14,434 bases of DNA from the NCBI GenBank assembly GCA_002751075.1, contig NAOQ01000717.1, positions 12,085-26,518 of the forward strand, given 5' to 3'. Under the pieces are notes generated by a model. That model made no database searches. It worked only from the letters and a program-made list of their open reading frames with translations, and was not told where the DNA came from. Source of the stretch: Ichthyophonus hoferi. Its lineage: Eukaryota > Opisthokonta > Ichthyosporea > Ichthyophonida > Ichthyophonidae. Made by a program: the position numbers and the translations under genes. Positions 1 to 10,040 of the stretch are shown piece by piece; the first letter of the stretch is position 1; each line of letters starts with the position of its first letter.

Positions 1-22
1 TCAGCCTCTCCTCCCTCCCTAG

Positions 23-259
23 TTGAAATTCTATGATGATGTTCGTAATGAGCGACTTCTTAATACAGTTGGACGTTGGTTTAGCTATCGACTGAGCGGA
101 GCTATCTCTACTGCCATCAGTACCCAACTTCGTTCTATCCTAGATGAAGCCTTTGCGCTATTCACCCGCCTACTACAAGCCCAACAGGCCTTGGTGAACA
201 AGATGGGAACTTTACAGGAGGCTAGATTGGCCAGAATGACCCTGGAAGATATTGAGTAG
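23..259 (+). CDS. terminal exon of an unrecognised gene (3' partial)
   Basis: This is the last coding exon of a plus-strand gene whose earlier exons lie left of the window. A long pyrimidine tract (positions 4-20) ends in the acceptor AG at 21-22. An open frame then runs from position 23 to a TAG at 257-259 and encodes the last 78 residues. It begins LKFYDDVRNERLL and ends EARLARMTLEDIE. The peptide is mostly helical in character: a hydrophobic helix-like part (about residues 10-50) is followed by a charged, coiled-coil-like end (QAQQALVNKMGTLQEARLAR). I do not recognise the family; a faint likeness to the tail region of axonemal dynein heavy chains was considered and not adopted. Tandem AATAAA signals about 110 nt downstream support this being the 3' end. 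Splicing at GTAGTAA overlapping the stop is possible but weaker than the terminal-exon reading. Confidence 0.6.
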   Translation: MKFYDDVRNERLLNTVGRWFSYRLSGAISTAISTQLRSILDEAFALFTRLLQAQQALVNKMGTLQEARLARMTLEDIE

Positions 260-366
260 TAATATATAGCACCATTAAACTCGGATATATATATGTACAA
301 TACACTACACAGCTGTGATCTGGCTTACAGAAAGACATAGTACTTTTCTTTTACGCCCCCCACTAG

Positions 367-377
367 AATAAAATAAA
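367..377 (+). promoter_or_regulatory. poly(A) signals of the plus-strand gene
   Basis: Two overlapping AATAAA hexamers (367-372 and 372-377) lie about 110 nt after the stop at 257-259 of the plus-strand terminal exon. They are the natural polyadenylation signal for that gene. Assigned by sequence and position only. Confidence 0.5.
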
Positions 378-437
378 ACATCACTCTCTAATTGGCCGTA
401 TATAATATTATATAACCGACATAACCGAAGGACTGAC

Positions 438-443
438 TTTATT
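438..443 (-). promoter_or_regulatory. poly(A) signal of the glutamate decarboxylase gene
   Basis: On the minus strand AATAAA occurs about 90 nt beyond the TAA stop of the decarboxylase gene (stop at 532-534). Cleavage 10-30 nt further on would fall near 408-428, close to the likely 3' end of the convergent plus-strand gene, so the two 3' UTRs nearly abut. Confidence 0.5.
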
Positions 444-531
444 AATAAATCATTTTGACTGTGATAATGATGGTGCTTGCTATAACCAATTAAGCAATCA
501 TTGTGCTATCTGGTTGGTATGTTATTAACAT

Positions 532-3500
532 TTAGCATAGATTGCCACTCCTGGCCATGACCATTAGCCTAGGGTCTCTAGTACGTATAGACGTAGCCAC
601 AAACCTCCACAAATCTTTCTCTATAGACTTCGCTTCTCGCTTTAGTTGGGCTTGTAGTTGTTTGGCAGAGGGGGTAGGGCCGAGGACCTATAGATAGATA
701 TATATGTACGTTAGAAATGTATGTAAACGCATGAGATGAAGTGAAAGAGAAAAGATGCAAAAAACAATTGTTGTGGGTTGCATGTTGGATTGATTGTGAT
801 TGACAGGTATGGTATATTTACAAAGTGAACGTTGTTGTGTACATATGTGTCTACCTACACTTACCTGTCAAAGTCTGTTTTTAATTACAGAAGTATTTAC
901 TACCTATCCTCTTATCTTTCTCTATTCCTCTACAGCATAGGCACCCACCTTCCCACGCCCACTCAAAAAAATATATATTAATTAATCATGGCAAATCCTA
1001 CGAAATATCTAACCATACGTACAGCCCATACACGTAGTACCCTAGACACCTCGCCTCCCCTCTCCCCTCTCCCCTCTCCCCTCTCCCCCTCTCCCCTTCC
1101 TCATCTCTGTGGCTATCACTTACGCTGCATGTCTCTTCTAGATCCTTGCACACTTTAGAAATATCAGCTTCTAACATGTCAGCCATATCACGACTAAAGT
1201 TCTGTTTGACAACCACTCGCATGATTGCATAATCACTAGCCCCTGTGGGGCAGGTGTAGGCAGGTACAATCCAACCACGGTGCTTTAGCTTTTCCTATAT
1301 ATATATATATGTGTATGTATTAGTGAGGTATGGTAGATTAGGTCAGGAAAAAGTAAATATCATCACCATATATTATAATCAAACTTTTTAAAGTCTAAAG
1401 GCAACGAGTAATAAAAATGTCAGGTGGGAGTATATAACTTAACATAGAACATACATAGAGCTAGGGAGGCTTGGTTTACACGTAGGAATGAATTGAGTAT
1501 CAAAGAAAATGCTTGATTAATTATATTTAAAGAGTAAAATATAGCATAATGTCAATCAATCCGTAAAATATTTCCAATGGAAGGGCTGTAAGGTCCAGTG
1601 TAATGAAAATAAAAGAATGCAAATGCTACTTTAGTCTTTTAAAAAGCTACAATTCCCTATCAAAAAGGCAACAAGACAACATAACACAAGATAACATAAA
1701 ACACAAAACATCTTCTCTCCCCACCTGGATGTCAAACACACTGTATGGACAGTTCTTGTCCTTGAGCGCAAAGGCGACCAGGGGCATATGAGCCTTGTCC
1801 ACAATCTCAAACTTATCTAGAGATCGAATTCTTTCTCTCAGATAGCTGGCATTCAGCATGCCATTATTCATAATACTGGCATACCCAGTAAACCCAAGTC
1901 GTAACTGAAGGGGCGGGGGGGGAGGTACTTAGGCTTAGATAGCAAAGACTATATATATGATTATGATTATTAGTGGCACATTAGTATGACTAGATTGTAA
2001 TATGTTTACAAATCAACAGTAGTAATTGACAATTCAATTGGTTTCATAGCTGATGGTGTGCAGCTTAAATTACACTGCAATTCTTCATTACTATCATACA
2101 GAGAGCACATCAGCATATATGTATTATAATAAATACGGTGAGCTTACAAACTGGTAGTATTGGGCGACAATCTGACTGGCACCTTTACTGAAATTAAGAG
2201 TAAACGACGCCTGTGATAGGGTGATAGAAGATGTAAAAGGAAAGGAAAAGGAAAAGGGATATAGGGAGGGGGCAAGGTTGGTTAGTTTATCTAGATTGGA
2301 GCTATATGTTTGATGTGGTACAATAACAATCAGGTTTGAAAGAATAGGCAACCAACAATAATCTGACAGCATGGCATGGCAACAGCACATGCACTGATTA
2401 CATCCTATGATTGGTATTATGATTGGATAAGAATCAATGTAAGGTAATACCTCATAACTCCTACCATGTGTAATACTATAAATAATAATCAAAGGCATTG
2501 GTGTGCTTACAGATATAAGATAAATCATCTGATATTAGTACCAAATATCCAAAGTATATATATGCCGTACAAATATAAACAAAGACAAAGATATAGGGAT
2601 AACAGTATACATATATAGTAGTTACTGTACTGTACTATACCTGATCACCTCCTAGGTAGTTGACATGGAATACCAGTTCCTCAGGGAGGGACGCCTGATC
2701 TCTCCATAGAGCCCATCCCACCCCGGCATAGACCAAGCCAAACTTGTGACCACTAGCATTGATGGATTTCACCCAGGGTAGTTGAAAGTCCCAGATCTGA
2801 GTGAAAAGAATAGAGAAAGAGAATGTGAAATACATCAATTAGATGAACATTGAAGTGGAAAGAAGAAAAAAGAACAGAGATATTATATGATGGTATAGTA
2901 GTACTTAGTATAGTTAATGGTTGAATGTAAGCTACATCACCAGTGCATTTGTTACTTGTAATTCACATCACTTGTACAACGCATATATATACGTATATCC
3001 ACTTACACGTAGCAATGAATACTTATATATATATATATATATATCTACAACTATAACTATAACTACAACTACATATACCTATACATACCAGGTCAGGTGT
3101 GATAAACGGGGCGATAAACCCACCACTAGCAGCATCCACGTGTACAGCTACCTCCCATCCCTTGGTTTCGTTCAGCTCTGCTACCATATCATGTATACCT
3201 GATTTATGTGACGTCATGGTGTGAATAGAAATAGATTAGGTGTAATTAATTATGCAATTATTGCTAATTTATTCACTAGCACGCAGGGAAAGCAAAATGA
3301 TGTTGTTTACGTTGGCGTGATATAGGGCCTATGAAAACACATTTAAAGCTATGACTAAGATATAAAATACCCTATATGATATGAGACAACTGTGGTGTGA
3401 AGTCATGACGGAATATAGATAGATGGTGGGGACTGGTTCCGATTCTATAAAAAATACTGGCAGGTAAGCCTGAGGTATGACGTAACCTATATACAAGTGA

Positions 3501-6500
3501 TTAGTGATTATGGTTTGGTAGATAGTGTGCAAGACAAGGGAAAATAAGCATATGAATGGAGATCAGGCTTACATCTACATGGCTACATGGTGTCTATTGT
3601 GAATAGGGTAGATTTAATATAATGCAATGTGTGTATAGCTAACATTGCGTCTGGTATTAATATTCGATAGGGTTATAGGCTTGTAAAAGTATTTCTGGCT
3701 GAAAAATTCCTTCTTAATAGTATATAACTAGTAAAATGCAAGCATTTGTAATTGAACATTAAATGTAGTAGAACGCTATTATAGACCATATCATACCATT
3801 CCATACCAATTGTACAACCACGTATAATCGAATTTGTTTTAGTTGAATGTATAATAGTTAGTATACTAAAAAAACCAGCCTATCTTTACCTTTAATATCC
3901 TCGAATTCACCATTGTAGGTTGATCCCAAGATGCCCACCACGCCTATAGTACAGTCGTCTATGAGGGGCTTGGCTGTCTCCTTGGTTAGTACTAGCATTT
4001 CTCGTTTTACAGGGGCTTCGCGAGCGTCTACCTCAAAGTATCGGCAAAACTAGGGGTGTGTAGATATATATATATTAGTATTATATACATGAACGGTATG
4101 GTATGTGGTATGGTATGGTATGGTATATATATGATGTATGGATAGTAGACGGATATATCTATTTAGAGTTTCAATCTTGGAGTTGATAATCAAAATCTAC
4201 CCAGTAAGATAGGGTTGGATGTGGTTTGACAGATTATTCCGATTAATAAAAGGTAGATAAATATATAGGTTAGATAGACCATGAGGAGGTAGGTTACCTT
4301 GTGCCACACAACCTGGACATTGGCCCCCCTGTGATAGGTAATAAAACCCAATTACCCATGTTTATTAGTGCAATGTATGTTGAAACAATATATATATACA
4401 TGTAGAAAAGCTCGAATATATGAATATAGATAGACATATGTTTATATACGTAGTTATTCATTCACTTGTACACAGAGATAGACCCAAGTATAGTTATGTA
4501 TATATAAGTACACACATAACTCCAACATATGGACTAACAAATATCTAGCCTAGCAGAGTTTAATAAAGTTAAAAATTAAATATTTGTAAATCATGACTTA
4601 AAGATTATATAACAATCCTAATTGAACATTGTAATAAAGTAGACAGGTCACTAAATATATGTTGTTCACCTCCCCACCCCGCCTAGATGATAAATATAAA
4701 ACGCAAGCCCTAACTCCTTGAAAATAGGTCTGAGTGACCGCCACATAATTGCATTCACTGTGTATCTACTTAGAATAAGAGCGTACGAGTACGCTAACTA
4801 AACATGAACAATCTTATAAGCACATATCGGCCCATCTCTGATTTAATCGTGAATTGATGGCTTGCCTAATAAACTTTTTGTATGTGGTTTATACAAATAA
4901 CTTGTAATGCCATGGACTAAGACTAATTAATAAAGAGTTAATAGCCCAATAAGACTAATTAAATTACTAAAGGAAGGATGGTATTGGTACGTACATGACA
5001 ATGTTGGGCTTGGCGTCTTCGGAGAGCCCTTTGCTTTTACGCCACTTACGCCACTGTAAACACCAGCCCCATCTCAATCAAGGACAGTCGTAATATATAA
5101 TACAGCTTGAACTGTACTGCATAAATAAATATTCTACTATCTCACTAGTTGTGTGCTTGTATTAATCTTCTATGTATTTGTATAGTGTACATATTTTAAA
5201 CTACAAGGAGATTCAAAGTATATGTTTAACAAACAATTTGTTTTAAGATATTTGATACTGAAAAGAAAATACAAAGCTTTATAAATTAGTACATAAGATA
5301 TCTCTTAATTTTTCTATAAATTCTAATAACAATAACAGCATTGAAAAAATCATATGTTATGGCTTCCCTTTTTCAAAATTAACAATTACTTTTGTAAGCA
5401 TAATGCTTCCAAAAGGACCTATTATAATAGAACAAGCCAAAGCATAAAGAATGCATTTGGATAATGATAACAAATAAAGGCCACAAAGAAAATAGAAGTG
5501 ACAAGCATATATACATAACATACACATATATTAATATTCATGGCCTTTAAATCATGGCCAATAATTGTTAACATCATTACACTTTTTGATTGAATACAGC
5601 CAGCACTTACTCTTTTCATGTAATATAACCGATAGATATATAGATAGATAGTTAAAAGTCTATTACATACATTCCACTTCATAGCTAATCCAGCTAACAT
5701 AATAGCCTCGCTCGATCCAATACAGCCTGTGCCTATGGCCTTTTCTTCTGGGCCCAATGGGGCGTGGAATAACCGGCCTAGCATGTTTACACATCGCGTT
5801 TGGAGCTCGGCAGTTTGAGCGTACTGGGGTAAATAGAGTTAGGAATAGAATAGTAAGTAGGGTGGTAATGGGTATAAAGACAATAATGTTGAAAATAACA
5901 GTGTTCGCAATCACAATAATAATAGGTGGTAGTAGTGGCAATAGTGGTAGTAATTATAATAATAAAATAGTAGCTACAATGATAAGGAAAAGAAGAGAAT
6001 TGGGTATATTTTATGGGCAATAATATTCTTAGCAGGAATGGTGATGATGATGGTGACGGTAGTAATATTAGTAATTATACTCCCATAAAGATGCCAGTAA
6101 TTAATAATATATAATAATTTAACAATGTAATACTATACTATAATATATACTGCATAATAATATATAACACTATACTATACTACAACCACTCATATCAAAT
6201 GCAATCTCACCTCATCTTGATCTATAAAGTTCTTCCTAGCTGCCTCTCTCATTATTTCTTCTGCCTCGGGCTCCATAAAGGTAGTGACAAAGGACGCTAG
6301 ATTCATTTTAGGATTCCCATCCAAATTCATTTCCTGTAGAATGAATAAATTATCTTTTAGAACATAACAACTAACTATTTGACCGTGTCTATCATTGCTG
6401 TCCACAACTATTAAGTTATTATAACTGTTATGGTATACAGTCAACTAGAAATGCTACGCCAAGTACCATGACTTATGAATGTGCAATATAAACTACTTGC

Positions 6501-7188
6501 CTTGTATATATATAGAATAATTTGCAGAAATAAAACCATTGTTATAAAAACTATTAAATTTTTTTTTTCAAACATAATATCTCTATAAAAATAGAGTTAT
6601 GATTATTATTTTTACTATGAATGCTGTGAATAATTATTAATTTGAACTATGCTGTAGTCTATCAGTCTATTCATAATTATAAAGATTCATATTGAATAAT
6701 AAAATATATCAGAATAATAAAAGCCAAGTACTATACCAATAGTACACCTTTTTTGGCTATAAGAAGTGTGAAAAGGTACTAATTAGTGTATTTACATACT
6801 CAATCATATACAGTCTCAAACAAAATCAAAATCGCGATATTAAAATAAAGCAAAAGCAAGCACAGGCGATGATACGTAGCGACAGATAGATATATATATC
6901 CCTTTAACAACTACAATGAATATTTGTATTAACTGTATCGATAATAATAGCTCTTAACTTCTAAAATAGTTGTCGAGTTAGTAGAAAAAAAACACTAAAA
7001 ATAGTACAGAAAAGCACAAAGAAAAACGTAATACATATACGTACATCCTTGATAATCTGGGAGGCTAGCACTGCAGTCATGGGTTCAATTGGCATTTCAA
7101 ACTTTGGAACTTTAGCTGACATCTGATGCGACCCATAGATAGGACATACATGAGCTAGGCGCTCCTCAACTTTCCCGTTGCACATCAT
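532..7188 (-). CDS. GAD: glutamate decarboxylase (plant/bacterial/fungal type), complete, 12 exons, 501 aa
   Basis: PLP enzyme converting L-glutamate to GABA and CO2. Coding exons in transcript order: 7188-7045, 6333-6211, 5823-5671, 5053-4995, 4328-4298, 4049-3890, 3198-3089, 2796-2641, 2210-2148, 1904-1725, 1294-1124, 687-532. They sum to 1506 nt, all phases agree, and every intron is GT-AG. Landmarks: PKFEMP near residue 28; [12 protein letters not shown] in exon 2; phosphate-binding TGCIGSSEA (about 121-129); WHKFCRYF, whose His169 is the expected ring-stacking residue; HVDAASGGF with Asp245; SGHKFG with the PLP lysine at Lys278; [19 protein letters not shown] near the C-terminus. Lengths and positions match E. 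coli GadB and plant GADs (recalled from knowledge). The start is the first ATG of exon 1 (A at -3); a second ATG follows at once. The last exon encodes a 51-residue tail with a basic, Trp-containing stretch (Lys466-Arg490) that looks like a calmodulin-binding helix. No break is seen. Confidence 0.96.
1055..1100 (-). repeat. purine-rich G-run repeat in GAD intron 11
   Basis: The plus strand is a run of CCCCTCT units. In the GAD transcript this reads as five or more G4-G5 runs separated by AGA, starting about 24 nt after the GTAAGT donor at 1118-1123. Such spacing fits a G-quadruplex and also resembles G-run intronic splicing enhancers. The tract is perfectly purine/pyrimidine-asymmetric, so triplex DNA is possible too. 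Function is inferred. Confidence 0.75.
3024..3044. repeat. (TA)n microsatellite in GAD intron 7
   Basis: About ten TA dinucleotides, followed by ACTATAACTATAACT-like repeats up to the exon 7 donor at 3083-3088. Open frames read through this tract are artefacts of the repeat. Confidence 0.85.
4094..4125. repeat. (GTATG)n repeat in GAD intron 5
   Basis: Imperfect tandem GGTAT/GTATG pentamers followed by TA-rich sequence. A shorter GGTAT run is seen near 10277-10291, so this is a common simple repeat in this genome. Confidence 0.8.
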
Positions 7189-7811
7189 TTTCACACTGGT
7201 AATTAAAATTAAATTGAGATAACCTCGAACTTAACTCAAACCCTATTTTACTTTATGTGATGATATCTGTTTTTTCAGCCTTTTTAAGGATTGCAAATAT
7301 GTTTATTTTCTTCACACGTTGCATTATTGGTTCATTGGTTTGTTTGTAAATAATCCCTTTAATGTTTAAGATAACCAGTAATAAAACCCTATTGTATCCA
7401 TATATCATAAATATACATCGTTAGTATTTTTGTTGCTAGTTAATAAATATGTTTTATGACCAGTATGAACTATAAGTAATATTTAAACAATAATACATAA
7501 TTAAATAGAATTTTTTTAAAATATTTGGTTGTATATTTTTAATTCCACCGTTTTTTTTGAGTAGAAATAATCAATGAGTAGAAAATAGGTTGAGACTGTT
7601 CTCGACATTTGACATTTAAAGATATAAATACTATAATAAAGGCTAGATATACTGACAGATAAGCAAAATATTTAGCAATAACTAGACTCAATCAAATGCG
7701 CATCTAAATTTAAAAAGCCCTTCTTTTAAATAAACTTCCTTATTAGAAGCGTAGGTTTTTTACCTTACATGGACGAAATATTAAACCTATCCATATTATT
7801 ATCATTATTTC

Positions 7812-7874
<63 letters not shown>

Positions 7875-9000
7875 CATTAATAATGATAATGTTATATTCA
7901 ATTTTAATGGTTGTATTTTCTACTTAACACTTTTTGTTAACCATTACATAAATTTAATAGGTTTAAGATGATGATGCTACCAAGATAGACGAAATACAAA
8001 TTAGTGGATTAGTAGCTCTCGGTACAGATTAGGGTATCCATATATATCCGCATTGGTTTAAATTAGTCATTTTACTCAACCTAATCCCTATTTTAGTACT
8101 ACTACTGATTATTTCAACGATCTCCTGTGCTGCCCTGTCAGCATCATAAAGCCACACTAGTTAGCGTTACAATAATTCTTTATTTACTTATTAGAATATA
8201 TTGAAGACAAGTTTTTCACTACATTTTAAAAAATTTATTTATCATTTTTTTACTACATTTTTTATATTTGGTTATAGTTACCTATTAATATTAATAGGAC
8301 ATTGTTTCCGAACTACGGGTCTATGACCTAGCAAACACAAACAAGTGAAAGACTCATGTAAACGCCTGGTCCTATACCCTAAAAGTTAAGCATCTCCATT
8401 TAGCACAATCCGATCGATGAGAACTTTACACCTATTCCTATTGGTGTCTCAATTTTAACTTAAACCACGATCACAACTTCACATATGTCCTATTTACGTA
8501 AATTCCTTATACCAGATAAAGTATTTCCTTTATGATTCTCATTTGCCAATCCTATTGCATCCCGTGTAACGTGTATAAACCGCGTAACCGTGTTGTGCAA
8601 TAACAATCGTAAATTAGATTGGGCAATTTTTAAACAATCTCAATAACAGCCTTTCCAGAAATTTGTTTAACTTATTTTATTATTCATTTTAATTATGAAT
8701 TTTGATTTGCAAGTGATAAATATTTATCATTCAAATGCTTTACTAGAAGGCCAACTAGTCACGCCTGAACAGTTGAGCCATCCGAGGATACTTTATAGCT
8801 TTGAAATCAGAACAATTATGAACTCACTCACAAAGTCTTTAGATTGTCCCTTATCTATTGATAGCTATCTATCATTGTGGTTATTTTGTATAGTGGCAAA
8901 GTTACTATGGATTTATTAGTTTGCGTAAGTGTCTAATTATTTAATCTAACAATTAATTGGAATAGGTTTTAAAGAATTAAAAGTATCTTTCCTTCAGTCA
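7189..9000. other. intergenic AT-rich sequence upstream of GAD, no gene seen
   Basis: This should contain the GAD promoter and 5' UTR, but no clear TATA box, initiator or CpG-rich core stands out. An acceptor-like sequence (ATTTTAATTACCAG, AG at 7196-7197) ends 7 nt before the GAD start codon, so the 5' UTR may be spliced. A 74-aa open frame at 8695-8919 on the plus strand has no recognisable content. A TTA microsatellite lies at 7795-7878. Confidence 0.6.
7795..7890. repeat. (TTA)n microsatellite ending in a palindrome
   Basis: TTA/ATT triplets with two interrupting ATC units run from about 7795 to 7878. At the right end 7870-7890 is a perfect inverted repeat (ATTATCATT, 3-nt spacer AAT, AATGATAAT) that could form a hairpin or cruciform. 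Confidence 0.85.
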
Positions 9001-9026
9001 GATATTACATATGAAACTTTAAGAAG

Positions 9027-9313
9027 GACCTTAGCTGCTTCACTTTATTGTTTTCTAGGTTGTTTCCTTGCCCTTCTGGAGCATGCTGAGTGTCTTATGC
9101 AGAGTAGCATTGTTCTTTCTTGAAATCAAGTTTTTGGGGTCATTTACCTTCTTTAATATCCCTATCACATCTGTGATAGTCCTGTGATAGTCCTGTGATA
9201 GTCCTGTGATAGTCATCCTTTCAGAAAATGTTTGTGTTGGTGGAAAGGGCCTCCATGTTGTCGTTATCACCTGGTTCTATGTATATATGGAATTCCTTGG
9301 TGTAATTTAGGAT
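9027..9313 (-). pseudogene. left arm of an inverted pair: protein-like remnant, family unknown
   Basis: Read on the minus strand (away from the centre near 9325) this holds four blocks that have counterparts in the arm at 9333-9585. Block A at 9313-9275 reads ILNYTKEFHIYIE. Block B at 9171-9136 reads DVIGILKKVNDP. Block C at 9117-9094 reads KNNATLHK. Block D at 9058-9027 starts CTAGAAAACAATAAAG. The blocks do not share one continuous frame, so this is a decayed copy, or exons with very short introns. The stretch between A and B is expanded by an 11-bp tandem repeat. I do not recognise the family; it could be a host gene fragment or part of a mobile element. An AATAAA sits inside block D. Confidence 0.5.
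9162..9213. repeat. 11-bp tandem repeat (TGTGATAGTCC, about 4 copies) with adjoining hairpin
   Basis: Copies lie at 9172-9182, 9183-9193, 9194-9204 and 9205-9213 (last one partial). The first copy also forms the right half of a perfect inverted repeat: CTATCACA at 9162-9169, a 2-nt loop, and TGTGATAG at 9172-9179. On the minus strand each unit reads CTATCACAGGA, which contains the same CTATCACAG that forms the acceptors of GAD introns 4 and 8. Only the left arm of the inverted pair carries the expansion. Confidence 0.85.
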
Positions 9314-9332
9314 TCTTCTTTGAGAGCTTGAG

Positions 9333-9585
9333 TTCCTCAAGTATATCAAAGAAGTCCAAATGTATATAGAAGCAGGAGAGAGGGGAAAAACGTAAGCACA
9401 ATTTACCTATGTAAATCTGGTTTAGAGGATGCAACAGGTATATTAATGAAGGTGCTTGATCCTTTGAGATTGAAATTGATTATAGGAAAGAATGATGCTA
9501 CCCTTAACAAATTGTTTGCCACGCCCCAGAACGACTAAAAAGCCCACTCATACTAGACAACAATAAAGTCAAGGCAGTTAGGGTC
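9333..9585 (+). pseudogene. right arm of the inverted pair: protein-like remnant, family unknown
   Basis: Counterpart of the minus-strand arm at 9027-9313, pointing the opposite way. Block A at 9333-9371 reads FLKYIKEVQMYIE. Block B at 9428-9463 reads DATGILMKVLDP. Block C at 9488-9511 reads KNDATLNK. Block D at 9553-9585 starts CTAGACAACAATAAAG. By hand count, DNA identity to the other arm is about 29/39, 26/36, 17/24 and 28/33 for blocks A to D. In block A seven of the ten differences fall at third codon positions, which suggests the copies diverged while coding for protein. The frame is not continuous across blocks, so it looks broken or spliced. Weaker likeness may run on to about 9630 (GAAGATACTTGTG against GAAAGATACTTTT in the other arm). 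Confidence 0.5.
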
Positions 9586-9630
9586 AATCCCAGTCATTCC
9601 ACTATGGCATAAAAGAAGATACTTGTGACA

Positions 9631-10040
9631 TATTGATTGTTCTAGAATGTGGCGAGATTATTTAAATATTGTACAAACTATGTATGTGAATGCCCATCAA
9701 AGTAAGACCCTATAGTAAATTATATATTATTAATCTCTCAGTCAGATTAGTAATATGAACCTCCCACTTTTCCCTCTTTCCTCCTTCTATATACATACAT
9801 GGATTTCCTTTATATAATTGAGGATTTTTTCTTAGGTGATTGGCACCACAATGCAACTAGTGCAATTATCTAGATACTTCTTAACAATTACAGGTCTATG
9901 TTAAGTTTAGATGACGCCATTGAATTCACAGACATTACAATACCTTAATGTATCCTATCTTATCCTGCAATACATTATATTGTATCATATTTTTTAAAAT
10001 ATAATTCAAAACATGGTGAAGGTTAAGACCAACTGCGAAC
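9631..10040. other. intergenic sequence, no feature seen
   Basis: AT-rich sequence with no credible open frame, tandem repeat or RNA gene in either direction. A loose TATCCTATCTTATCC run lies near 9952-9965. Confidence 0.5.

Noticed and set aside
23-259. Axonemal dynein heavy-chain identity for the plus-strand exon
   Set aside because: Only a loose hydrophobic pattern is shared with the dynein tail, and dynein heavy chains do not end there.
868-960. Extra GAD exon ending at the strong donor ACAG|GTAAGT (862-867, minus strand)
   Set aside because: Every frame from the available acceptors that could join exon 11 meets a stop, and exon 11 joins in phase directly to the exon at 532-687.
2124-2528. 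134-aa minus-strand frame
   Set aside because: Only 2148-2210 is real (GAD exon 9); the rest is intron that happens to stay open.
3209-3216. TGACGTCA (CRE-like) octamer in GAD intron 6
   Set aside because: A single palindromic octamer inside an intron, without supporting sites nearby; expected occasionally by chance.
5757-6023. 88-aa plus-strand frame
   Set aside because: Antisense to GAD exon 3 and its intron; the true coding strand is shown by the TGCIGSSEA motif on the minus strand.
8695-8919. 74-aa plus-strand open frame with a GTAAGT donor-like site just after it
   Set aside because: No recognisable content, AT-driven composition, and the donor-like site lies after the stop, not within the frame.
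9172-9213. Short tandem repeats as a CRISPR-like array
   Set aside because: Repeats are 11 bp with no spacers, in a eukaryotic intergenic region.
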